Shown here piece by piece: positions 1 through 7,427 of a stretch of DNA of 57,676 nt. Position 1 is the stretch's first letter; every line of letters begins with the position of its first letter. The stretch spans positions 1-57,676 of the forward strand of contig CAJOLC010000016.1 in the NCBI GenBank assembly GCA_905235305.1, given 5' to 3'. The DNA comes from an uncultured Bacteroidaceae bacterium. GTDB taxonomy: Bacteria > Bacteroidota > Bacteroidia > Bacteroidales > Bacteroidaceae. The notes under the pieces are model-generated. The model saw only the letters and a list, made by a program, of their open reading frames with translations. It was not told the origin of the DNA and did no database searches. The position numbers and the translations under genes are program-made.

Positions 1-2
1 TA

Positions 3-10
3 CAAAGATA
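3..10 (-). promoter_or_regulatory. -7 element of a leftward promoter
   Basis: On the minus strand these bases read TATCTTTG, matching the Bacteroidota -7 consensus TAnnTTTG. It would drive a gene left of the window. I see no convincing -33 TTTG at the usual distance, so the call rests on one box. Confidence 0.35.
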
Positions 11-280
11 ATGTTTTTCCGAAACATTGTGCTATTTTTCCCTTATTTTATTTGATAAACTGTTGAAAAGGTGTGATTTTGCCTGCGAGAATGGCTTTGA
101 GGGACAGAAAGAACAGGCGAAATGGGCCGAGCTATGGCCTGCAGCCGTGCTTCCGACGTGGGGAAACGGCTCGGGCAGCAGTATGGTGCGGACGGTCCTT
201 GCAGCTGCATGGGTAGATCCAACGTGCCGAATAGGGTGGGACAGCGTATTCCGTGGGGTAATACAATGCGTCTCCTGACG
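11..280. other. Non-coding stretch, nothing recognised
   Basis: Several short open frames overlap here on both strands, but none has a recognisable domain or a convincing start. There is a small inverted repeat near 11-29 (AATGTTT / AAACATT). I see no RNA gene. Confidence 0.4.
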
Positions 281-363
281 TTTTGGCGGCCGCCAAAAGA
301 ATTCACGGCGGCCGCCAAAAGAAACCGTAGCGGCCGCCAAAAATGTTCACGGCGGCCGCTACG
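281..363. repeat. 22-bp-period array with GCGGCCGC cores
   Basis: The 8-bp palindrome GCGGCCGC occurs at 286-293, 308-315, 330-337 and 352-359, each exactly 22 bp after the last. The first three copies are followed by CCAAAA. The first copy sits in a perfect 18-bp palindrome (281-298). Copies three and four form a 13-bp inverted repeat (326-338 with 351-363) around a 12-base loop. The array begins about 25 bases past the stop codon of the leftward HU-like gene, so it would lie in that gene's 3' untranslated region and could help end transcription. Confidence 0.85.
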
Positions 364-387
364 AACCCGATTTCATGCTGTTGCAGG

Positions 388-1008
388 CTATTCGTTGACG
401 GTATAGTGCCACGTCCGCGCCTCCTTGTATCGGCTCAGGCGGGGCTTTTCCCCCTCGCAGAGACTGTCGAGGAAGTGCTTGGCCGAGTTATATTTCAGGC
501 CGCTGTACTGCATGAAAGTGCTGATCGTGATGTGTCCGTGATGGATGCTCATCCGCAAGGCCTCGTCCATGGCCTTCGTGTCGCGCATCTGACTGTTACC
601 CACGCTCGCCCTCTGCTTGCGGAAGCCCTCCTCCGAGCAGTCGGCGTCCCTGACGAACTTCTTGGAGGGGATGAACTCCACACCGCAGTAGATGACGTCG
701 CCGCCCAGCACTAAGGCAGGGTCCGTATGCTCCCCCAGCAGCTTCAGCTTCGGCGCGAAAGAGCCGAAGGGCGTCTCCACACGGTGCCCCTGACGCAGCC
801 ACATCGCCACGACCTCCTCCAGGAGGCTGGCAAAGCGGTGCACCTCGCCCTTGCTCGTATGCCGGTATTTCGCACAGAAACTGTCGATGTCCTCCAGGTC
901 GAACTTGCGTTCTATCACAGGCTGAGCATAGAGCAGGGGCTTGCCGTCGTCGCCCTTAGTGGGCCGAGGCTGCAACTCAAATAGTATCCCATCCGTTTTG
1001 TATGGCAT
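388..1008 (-). CDS. HU-like (HU-HIG type) DNA-binding protein with C-terminal extension
   Basis: A 206-residue protein of the Bacteroidota HU-HIG family of histone-like DNA-binding proteins. Residues about 20-135 carry the HU-like core: a helical segment, a TPFGSF turn typical of the HU beta arm base, and VEFIPSKKF near the core end. Residues about 150-205 form an extension with a possible helix-turn-helix (ISTFMQYSGLKYNSAKHFL) that ordinary HU proteins lack. Family members bend or coat DNA and are numerous in Bacteroidales; the target of this one is unknown. It is divergently transcribed from the etf operon and has its own -7 box at 1035-1042. A 22-bp-period palindromic array lies just past its stop codon. 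The family call is fairly sure, the role is not. Confidence 0.75.
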   Translation of the reverse strand: MPYKTDGILFELQPRPTKGDDGKPLLYAQPVIERKFDLEDIDSFCAKYRHTSKGEVHRFASLLEEVVAMWLRQGHRVETPFGSFAPKLKLLGEHTDPALVLGGDVIYCGVEFIPSKKFVRDADCSEEGFRKQRASVGNSQMRDTKAMDEALRMSIHHGHITISTFMQYSGLKYNSAKHFLDSLCEGEKPRLSRYKEARTWHYTVNE

Positions 1009-1034
1009 GACGAAACATTTTAGAATTTATGGCA

Positions 1035-1042
1035 CAAAGTTA
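1035..1042 (-). promoter_or_regulatory. -7 element for the HU-like gene
   Basis: Minus-strand TAACTTTG, a perfect TAnnTTTG match, 27 bases upstream of the ATG. No clear TTTG at the -33 distance. Confidence 0.55.
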
Positions 1043-1085
1043 AGAATATCTCAGTAGAAAGTGCTGCAATGTCGAATAAAATTCG

Positions 1086-1093
1086 TAACTTTG
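1086..1093 (+). promoter_or_regulatory. -7 element for the etfBA-acd operon
   Basis: TAACTTTG, a perfect TAnnTTTG match, 45 bases before the etfB ATG and divergent from the HU-like promoter. The -33 box is not obvious. Confidence 0.6.
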
Positions 1094-1138
1094 CGCCCGA
1101 TTACGTAGTTTATACATTATATATTTATATATAAGAAC

Positions 1139-2026
1139 ATGAAATTAAGCATTATCGTACTTGCCAAACAAGTACCCGACACGCGCAACGTCGGCCCGGA
1201 CGCCATGACGCCCGAGGGTACCGTCAACCGAAGCGCGTTGCCTGCCATCTTCAATCCCGAGGACCTTAACGCCCTGGAGCAGGCTCTGAGACTGAAAGAC
1301 CAATTCCCCGGAACCACAGTCAACGTCTTGACCATGGGCCCGGGACGTGCAGCAGAAGTGATTCGCGAAGCTATGTATCGCGGCGCCGACGGCGGCTGGC
1401 TGCTCACGGACCGTGCCTTCGCCGGTGCAGACACACTCGCCACGAGCTATGCCCTCGCTACTGCCATCAAGCACGTCTGCCCCAACGTGGACCTCATCAT
1501 CGGCGGCCGTCAGGCCATCGACGGCGATACGGCACAGGTCGGACCGCAGGTTGCCGAGAAACTCGGCTTGAACCAGATTACTTACACCGAGGAGATCCTC
1601 TCCCTTAAAGACGGTAAGATAACCGTCAAACGCCATATCGACGGAGGCGTGGAGACAGTGGAAAGCCTTCTGCCTCTGGTACTCACGGTGAATGGCAGCG
1701 CAGCACCTTGCCGCCCGCGTAACGTCAAGCGCGTCATGAAATACAAGCGTTGCCTCGCTCCCATGGAACTTCCGCAGGGAACCACCTTCGCCGACCTCCC
1801 CTACGCCGGCGAGTACGACAAGAAGCCTTATCTGAAGCTCGGCCAGCTGAGCTGTGCCGATGTCAACGCAGACCTGCAGCAATGCGGCCTTGCAGGCTCG
1901 CCAACCAAGGTGAAGAACGTGGAGAATATTGTCTTCAAGGCAAAGGAAAGTAAAGTATTAACCGGCAGCGACGAGGATGTGAACGGTCTCATCCAGGAAC
2001 TCCTCGCAAGCCACACAATCGGATAA
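1139..2026 (+). CDS. etfB: Electron transfer flavoprotein beta subunit
   Basis: A 295-residue EtfB/FixA-type subunit. With EtfA it forms a soluble FAD- and AMP-containing heterodimer that passes electrons from acyl-CoA dehydrogenases to a downstream acceptor. The N-terminus has the usual beta strand and VPDT motif (residues about 11-15). The adenine-binding region near residues 100-135 includes DLIIGGRQAIDGDTAQVGP, the family signature. Length is normal. It is the first gene of an operon: six bases separate its stop from the etfA ATG, and an acyl-CoA dehydrogenase follows. Start chosen at the first ATG after the promoter. Whether this complex bifurcates electrons cannot be told from sequence alone. 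Confidence 0.93.
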   Translation: MKLSIIVLAKQVPDTRNVGPDAMTPEGTVNRSALPAIFNPEDLNALEQALRLKDQFPGTTVNVLTMGPGRAAEVIREAMYRGADGGWLLTDRAFAGADTLATSYALATAIKHVCPNVDLIIGGRQAIDGDTAQVGPQVAEKLGLNQITYTEEILSLKDGKITVKRHIDGGVETVESLLPLVLTVNGSAAPCRPRNVKRVMKYKRCLAPMELPQGTTFADLPYAGEYDKKPYLKLGQLSCADVNADLQQCGLAGSPTKVKNVENIVFKAKESKVLTGSDEDVNGLIQELLASHTIG

Positions 2027-2032
2027 CGCCCT

Positions 2033-3055
2033 ATGAATAGTGTATTTGTTTATTGCGAGCTTGAAGGCACAAAGGTTGCCGAAGTAAGCCAAGAGCTTCT
2101 GACTAAAGGCAGAAAGCTGGCCAATACGCTTGGCGTCAGGCTTGAAGCCGTTGCTGCCGGCAGCGGTATCGTGGGAAAAGTGGAGGCTCAGATACTGCCC
2201 TACGGCGTAGACCGTCTCCATATCTTCGATGCTGAAGGCCTCGCTCCCTACACGAGCAAGCCTCACACAGCAGTCCTCGTCAACCTCTTCAAGCAGGAGC
2301 AGCCGCAGATTTGCCTGATGGGAGCTGACGTCGTAGGCCGAGACCTCGGTCCGAGAGTCTCGTCGGCACTGCACAGCGGCCTGACTGCAGACTGCACTGC
2401 ACTCGAAATCGGCAGCCATGACGACAAGAAGACAGGCAAGCACTACGACAACCTCCTGTATCAGATACGCCCAGCTTTCGGCGGTAACATCGTGGCAACC
2501 ATCGTCAACCCCGAGAATCGTCCGCAGATGGCAACCGTCCGCTCCGGCGTGATGAAGGCAGAGATACTCGACCCGAACTACAAGGGCGAGGTCATCGTGG
2601 AAGATGTCGCTAAGTTCGTACCCGAGGCGGAATACGTCACGAAGGTCATCGACCGCCATGTGCAGGCTGCAAAGAACAACCTGAAGGGCGCACCTATCAT
2701 CGTTGCAGGCGGGTACGGCGTAGGTTCCAAGGAAGGCTTTGCCCAGCTCTATGAGCTTGCCAAAGTGCTTCATGCAGAAGTAGGCGCAAGCCGTGCCGCC
2801 GTGGATGCAGGCTTTGCCGACCACGACCTGCAGATCGGTCAGACAGGCGTCACGGTTCGTCCCAAGGTATACATCGCCTGTGGCATCAGCGGAGCCATTC
2901 AGCACGTGGCAGGCATGAAGGAGTCCGGCATCATCATCAGCATCAACAGCGACGAGAATGCCCCCATCAACCAGCTTGCCGACTACGTCATCAACGGCAC
3001 AGTGGAAGAGGTCGTACCAAAGCTCATTAAGTATTACAAGCAAAACAGCAAGTAA
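2033..3055 (+). CDS. etfA: Electron transfer flavoprotein alpha subunit
   Basis: A 340-residue EtfA/FixB subunit. The C-terminal half (about 205-330) is the FAD-binding domain, with the conserved run TVRPKVYIACGISGAIQH followed by GM and a SINSDENAPI segment; these bind the flavin pyrophosphate. The N-terminal half has the adenine-nucleotide-like fold shared with EtfB. It is the second gene of the operon, and the dehydrogenase ATG begins one base after its TAA stop, so translation is probably coupled. Length and motifs look intact. Confidence 0.93.
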   Translation: MNSVFVYCELEGTKVAEVSQELLTKGRKLANTLGVRLEAVAAGSGIVGKVEAQILPYGVDRLHIFDAEGLAPYTSKPHTAVLVNLFKQEQPQICLMGADVVGRDLGPRVSSALHSGLTADCTALEIGSHDDKKTGKHYDNLLYQIRPAFGGNIVATIVNPENRPQMATVRSGVMKAEILDPNYKGEVIVEDVAKFVPEAEYVTKVIDRHVQAAKNNLKGAPIIVAGGYGVGSKEGFAQLYELAKVLHAEVGASRAAVDAGFADHDLQIGQTGVTVRPKVYIACGISGAIQHVAGMKESGIIISINSDENAPINQLADYVINGTVEEVVPKLIKYYKQNSK

Positions 3056-3056
3056 C

Positions 3057-4745
3057 ATGGCTAACTATTATACAGACATAAAAGAGATAAAGTTCGAGCT
3101 CGAGAATAATCCTTTGATGGAGCGTATCGTTGAGCTCAAGGAACGTCAGTTCGAGGATAAAGATACTTACGATGAGGCTCCGCAGGACCTCGCCGATGCC
3201 ATTGACTCATACGACCGTGTGCTTGATGTGGTGGGCGACATCGTGGCTAACGTCGTGGCACCCAACGCCGAAGATGTCGATGCAGAGGGGCCGCACCATG
3301 AGAACGGACGTGTACGCTATGCGTCGAAGACTTACGAGAACCTCGCCGCCATGAACCATGCGGGTCTCAACGGCATGACGATGCCCCGTCGCTTCGGCGG
3401 ACTGAACCTGCCCGTCACGGTCTATACGGCTGCCAACGAGATTGTCTCTGCCGGAGATGCCGGCTTCGAGAACATCTGGAGCCTGCAGGACTGCATAGAG
3501 ACACTCTATTGCTTCGGCAACGAGGAGCAGCGCGAGAAGTACATCCCCCGCGTCTGCAAGGGTGAGACGATGTCGATGGACTTGACCGAGCCGGATGCCG
3601 GCAGTGACCTGCAGAGCGTCATGCTTAAGGCAACCTACGACGAGGAGAACCAGTGCTGGCGCCTGAATGGCTCCAAGCGCTTCATCACCAACGGCGACAG
3701 CGACATCCACCTTGTGCTGGCCCGTAGTGAAGCAGGCACAAGAGACGGCCGTGGCCTCTCGATGTTTATCTACGACAAACGCGACGGCGGCGTTGACGTG
3801 CGTCGCATTGAGAACAAACTCGGCATCCATGGCTCGCCAACCTGCGAACTTGTCTATAAGAACGCCAAGGCTGAACTCTGCGGTGACCGTAAGCTCGGCC
3901 TTATTAAATATGTCATGTCGCTGATGAACGGCGCACGTCTGGGCATTGCCGCACAGAGTGTAGGACTCTCGCAGGCAGCTTACAACGAAGCCATTGCCTA
4001 TGCTCGCGACCGCAAGCAGTTTGGCAAAGCCATCATCGAATTCCCTGCGGTGCAGGAGATGATTGCCAACATCAAGGCCCGTCTCGATGCTGGTCGTGCC
4101 TTGCTCTACCAGACGGCACGCTACGTCGACATCTACAAGGCTCTGGAGGACATCGGTCGCGACCGCAAGCTTACGCCCGAGGAACGTGCCGAGCTGAAGG
4201 AATACAGCCGACTTGCTGATGCCTTCACGCCTCTGGCCAAAGGCATGAACAGTGAGTATGCCAACCAAAACGCCTACGATTGCATTCAGGTTCACGGCGG
4301 AAGTGGTTTCATGTTGGAGTACGCTTGCCAGCGCATCTACCGCGATGCCCGCATTACTTCCATCTACGAGGGCACGACGCAGCTTCAGACTGTTGCCGCC
4401 ATTCGCTATGTCACCAATGGCTTCTACAGCCAAGTGATAGAGAGTTTCAACCCATCTCGCGATGCGCGCATCGCTGCCATGACGGAGAAGTACAACGCTT
4501 GCGTGGCTGCTGTGAAGGAGGCTGCCGACCAGGAACTGCTCGACCTCAGTGCGCGCCACCTCTATGAGATGGCTGCCGACATCATCATGAGCCTGCTGCT
4601 TCTGCGCAATGCGGAGAAGGCGCCGGAACTCTTCGGAAAGAGCTTCCAAGTGTTTGTCAAACTCGCTGAGGCTGAAGTGGAAAAGCATGCCACATGGCTC
4701 GCCGGTCTGACAACCAGCCAGCTCGATAACTACCGTCAGGCCTAA
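3057..4745 (+). CDS. Acyl-CoA dehydrogenase, EtfBA partner
   Basis: A 562-residue flavoprotein of the acyl-CoA dehydrogenase family, which oxidises an acyl-CoA to its enoyl-CoA and hands electrons to ETF. Visible are the FAD/substrate signature MSMDLTEPDAGSDLQS (about 175-190), the RDRKQFGKAI helix of the C-terminal domain, and IYEGTTQLQ, where the Glu fits the usual catalytic base. A C-terminal helical extension of about 100 residues follows, as in the longer subgroup common in Bacteroidales. An upstream in-frame start inside etfA was rejected: the ATG at 3057 follows the etfA stop directly and starts where family members do. The substrate (butyryl-, propionyl- or other acyl-CoA) cannot be fixed from sequence. 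Confidence 0.9.
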   Translation: MANYYTDIKEIKFELENNPLMERIVELKERQFEDKDTYDEAPQDLADAIDSYDRVLDVVGDIVANVVAPNAEDVDAEGPHHENGRVRYASKTYENLAAMNHAGLNGMTMPRRFGGLNLPVTVYTAANEIVSAGDAGFENIWSLQDCIETLYCFGNEEQREKYIPRVCKGETMSMDLTEPDAGSDLQSVMLKATYDEENQCWRLNGSKRFITNGDSDIHLVLARSEAGTRDGRGLSMFIYDKRDGGVDVRRIENKLGIHGSPTCELVYKNAKAELCGDRKLGLIKYVMSLMNGARLGIAAQSVGLSQAAYNEAIAYARDRKQFGKAIIEFPAVQEMIANIKARLDAGRALLYQTARYVDIYKALEDIGRDRKLTPEERAELKEYSRLADAFTPLAKGMNSEYANQNAYDCIQVHGGSGFMLEYACQRIYRDARITSIYEGTTQLQTVAAIRYVTNGFYSQVIESFNPSRDARIAAMTEKYNACVAAVKEAADQELLDLSARHLYEMAADIIMSLLLLRNAEKAPELFGKSFQVFVKLAEAEVEKHATWLAGLTTSQLDNYRQA

Positions 4746-4760
4746 TGGTGTCCATTCCGG

Positions 4761-5804
4761 ATGCACACACTCTCGGTCTTCATCAACAGCATCAATGGCC
4801 AATCGCCCACCAACGACAAGAGCAAGCGCATAGACTCCCAGTTCGCTATCTACCGCGACCGCTTGCCTCGCGACAAGGTCTATGTTGAGGCCTATACCGA
4901 CGCCACTTCGCCTTACTCCGCGATGCTCAATACTTCCATGAAATACATGGAGGAAGGCAACGAGCAAGTGGCAGTGGTCAACGTGCATCGTCCTGGCTCT
5001 CTGCTCGCCATCGACGAGTCGGCCTACCTCTGCGACCTCTATGCCTACACCTATCCCTCCTTTACCGTCAACCGTGCCTACTTCCCTGGCGACGCCCACA
5101 TTGCCTACGACATGAACGACTACCTTGCCGTAAGCACTGAACTCTGCGGTAATATCCTGTCCGACATCGCCATGCAGGACCTCGCCACACCATGCTTCGC
5201 CAGCATCAACCTTGAGGGGAAGTACGACGAGACGACAAGGCAGCTCACCGTCACAGCCAAGGGTGAGATGCTTCCCGAAGCGGAGGCCATCTACGGAGAC
5301 ATCGCTCTGACGCTCCTCGTCACTGAGGATAACGTCAAGAGCCGACAGACGGTCTATAACCAAACCACAGGGCGTACCACCACCAGCCAGAACTACCTTC
5401 ATCCGCATGTACTGAGAGGCTACCTCACGTCGCCTATAGGTTCACCCATCGAGACTGACGGCACGGACTATTCAGCGCAGTTCTCCACCACCCTCGATGC
5501 AGGCTGGAACGCCGACAACCTCACCGTCGTCGCTCTCCTGACTAAGGCTGTCGAGGCCGTCACCGACGACAATCTGTTCGACATGGATGTGCTCAATGCC
5601 ACCTCCCTCACGATGGCCCAGCTCAAGGAGCAGGGGAATCCCGTAGAACTGATAATGGCAGACCAGGAGACTCCATCCCCCATTTGCTACGACCTTGCAG
5701 GGCGGACTCTCGTAAACAGTAGGTCGACTGGCAGCAATCAGCCTCGTGGCATCTACCTCGTGCCACAGAAGGGCGGCGCTGTGCGCAAGGTGATGGTCAG
5801 ATAG
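4761..5804 (+). pseudogene. Omp28-like exported protein, 5'-truncated remnant
   Basis: The frame encodes about 347 residues resembling the middle and end of Omp28-related outer-membrane or secreted proteins: a thioredoxin-fold-like stretch (KVYVEAYTD ... VAVVNVH ... YPSFTVNR), beta-rich domains, and a tail (YDLAGRTLV ... RGIYLV ... KVMVR) like a type IX secretion tail. There is no signal peptide, and the Cys-x-x-Cys expected after the first strand is replaced by TSPYS. The frame is the same as the dehydrogenase and starts 15 bases after its stop, with no ribosome binding site or promoter of its own. I read it as a gene that lost its first part, perhaps in a deletion that joined it to the operon. 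It may still be translated by read-on. Confidence 0.6.
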
Positions 5805-5926
5805 ACAGATAGGCGCATCCCACAGCTCATGTCATCATGCTTTGGGGCTCGTCCGGACCTTGAAAACGGGTAGTAGAGTAGTCAGACACATCGTGCCGAG
5901 TAGGACACTACAGGCAGTCATATACT

Positions 5927-5954
5927 AAAACAGGCCATCAGGCCTGTTTTTTTT
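5927..5954 (+). terminator. Rho-independent terminator after the etf operon
   Basis: A perfect 10-bp stem (AAAACAGGCC / GGCCTGTTTT) with the loop ATCA, followed by four more T bases. It closes the rightward operon. Confidence 0.85.
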
Positions 5955-6001
5955 ATCCTTTTACCCTATTGCCTTTACCTCCCCAATCTGCCGCGTCGGT
6001 G

Positions 6002-6092
6002 GACATGGCAGGGTGGGTTGTTTGAACATACATGTATATTCAATTGAACATACATGTACATTCAATTGCACATACATGTATGTTCAAACAAC
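6002..6092. repeat. Dispersed palindromic element, copy 1 (TACATGTA type)
   Basis: A 76-bp dyad-symmetric core at 6017-6092 with a perfect 21-bp terminal inverted repeat (6017-6037 with 6072-6092). ACATGT occurs at 6030, 6052 and 6074 and CAATTG at 6041 and 6063, so both palindromes repeat every 22 bp and alternate every 11 bp. The left flank GACATGGCAGGGTGGGTT is shared with the copy at 12609. It lies between convergent genes, in the 462-bp gap 5805-6266 that also holds two terminators. Confidence 0.9.
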
Positions 6093-6165
6093 GCATAGTG
6101 ATGGGGGGCAAGGAGCAAGGTGCGGGGGTGAGTGGTGAAGGGGCGGTTAATGACCGATTCGGGAT

Positions 6166-6210
6166 AAAAAAAAATATAACTGGTTATAAGTCGGGTTATA
6201 ACCAGTTATA
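6166..6210 (-). terminator. Terminator of the flavodiiron protein gene
   Basis: A perfect 15-bp stem (6175-6189 with 6196-6210, loop GTCGGG on the plus strand). On the minus strand it is followed by nine T bases (6166-6174). Each arm is itself nearly palindromic (TATAACTGGTTATA), and the two arm centres are 22 bp apart. Confidence 0.75.
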
Positions 6211-6266
6211 ATTCGTTCCCCCTCCCGGCTTCGTCTGTCGGGTAGGGCGTTGCTGTGTCCGGATGG

Positions 6267-7421
6267 TCAGGCCAAGATGCTTTCTGCCAATGCGTTGAGT
6301 TGCTCTTCGTCGGCAGGCTTCATGCGCGAGCGGATGGTGACGGTGGGTTCTGCTATCTCGCAGTCCTTCATCGCCTCGATCATCTCGCGCATGACGCGTC
6401 CGGCACTGGGTGCCCAGCTGCCGTTCTCGACGATGCCGAAGCGACGCTTCTGGTAGTTCTTTATCTGGAGATGGTAGAGGAAGTCGTGCATGACGGGGAA
6501 GACGCCGCCGTCGTAGCTGGCTGCCATGACGACGACCTTCGGGTAGCGGAAGGCATCCTCGATGACTTCAGCCATGTCATCGCGGCTGAGGTCGCTCACG
6601 ACCACCTTCTTGGCTCCTTTCTCCCTGAGCAGTTCGCCCAGACGCTCGGCTGCCTTTGCCGTGCCGCCATGAATGCTGGCGTATGCCACGAGTACGCCTT
6701 CACTCTCGGGTTCGTAGCGGCTCCAAATGTCGTAAAGCCTGATGGCCTCTTTCATTGCCTCGCCTTCGAGTACCGGACCATGCAACGGACAGATGGTCTG
6801 TATGTCGAGCGTCGCAGCCTTCTTCAAGACGTTCTGCACCTGCACACCATACTTGCCGCAGATGTTGAAGTAGTAACGGCGTGCCTCGCAAGCCCAGTCG
6901 TCCGTCTCGTTGACTAAAGCCCCGAACTTTCCGAAGCCGTCGGCTGCAAAGAGCACCTTCTCCTTGTCCTCGTAACTCATTATCACTTCAGGCCAATGCA
7001 CCATGGGTGCAGCAATGAAGTGGAGCGTATGGCTGCCCAGGGAGAGCGTATCACCTTCCTTGACGGTGATGACTCGGCCTTCAAACTGGAAGCCATCGAA
7101 GAAGTTGGGCAGCATCTTCAGAGCCTGAGCGCTGCAGACAAGCTTAAGTTCTGGATAAGTCTCGAGCGCTTCTGCGATGAGCGAAGCGTGGTCGGGCTCC
7201 ATGTGATGTGCCACGAGATAGTCAGGCTTACGGCCAGCAAGAGCTGCTGTGAGGTTAGCCTTCCACTCGTCGCCTTTGCGGCGGTCGGCAGTGTCCATGA
7301 TGGCAATCTTCTCGTCCTCGATGAGGTACGAGTTGTAGCTCATGCCTTCCGGCACGATGTATTGGCTCTCGAAGAGGTCTATGTCGAGGTCGTCGACACC
7401 GATGTACTTGATGAAATTCAT
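6267..7421 (-). CDS. Flavodiiron protein (FprA-type oxygen/NO reductase)
   Basis: A 384-residue A-type flavoprotein. The N-terminal metallo-beta-lactamase-like domain (1-250) carries the di-iron ligands: HHMEPDH (about 82-88), the His of MVHWPE, the Asp of FAADGFGKFG and the His of CPLHGP. The C-terminal flavodoxin domain (about 255-384) binds FMN, with SIHGGT as its phosphate loop. Such proteins reduce oxygen or nitric oxide to harmless products and protect anaerobes. There is no extra rubredoxin domain, so a separate electron donor is needed. Its ATG begins seven bases after the speA stop, which suggests co-transcription with speA. A terminator follows its stop. Confidence 0.9.
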   Translation of the reverse strand: MNFIKYIGVDDLDIDLFESQYIVPEGMSYNSYLIEDEKIAIMDTADRRKGDEWKANLTAALAGRKPDYLVAHHMEPDHASLIAEALETYPELKLVCSAQALKMLPNFFDGFQFEGRVITVKEGDTLSLGSHTLHFIAAPMVHWPEVIMSYEDKEKVLFAADGFGKFGALVNETDDWACEARRYYFNICGKYGVQVQNVLKKAATLDIQTICPLHGPVLEGEAMKEAIRLYDIWSRYEPESEGVLVAYASIHGGTAKAAERLGELLREKGAKKVVVSDLSRDDMAEVIEDAFRYPKVVVMAASYDGGVFPVMHDFLYHLQIKNYQKRRFGIVENGSWAPSAGRVMREMIEAMKDCEIAEPTVTIRSRMKPADEEQLNALAESILA

Positions 7422-7427
7422 AGTTCT

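Noticed and set aside
3207-5408. A 733-codon open frame on the minus strand
   Set aside because: It lies opposite the acyl-CoA dehydrogenase and the Omp28-like remnant, has no recognisable domain, and reflects codon bias of the real genes.
6002-6092. CRISPR array
   Set aside because: The 22-bp units follow each other directly with no variable spacers, and no cas genes are present.
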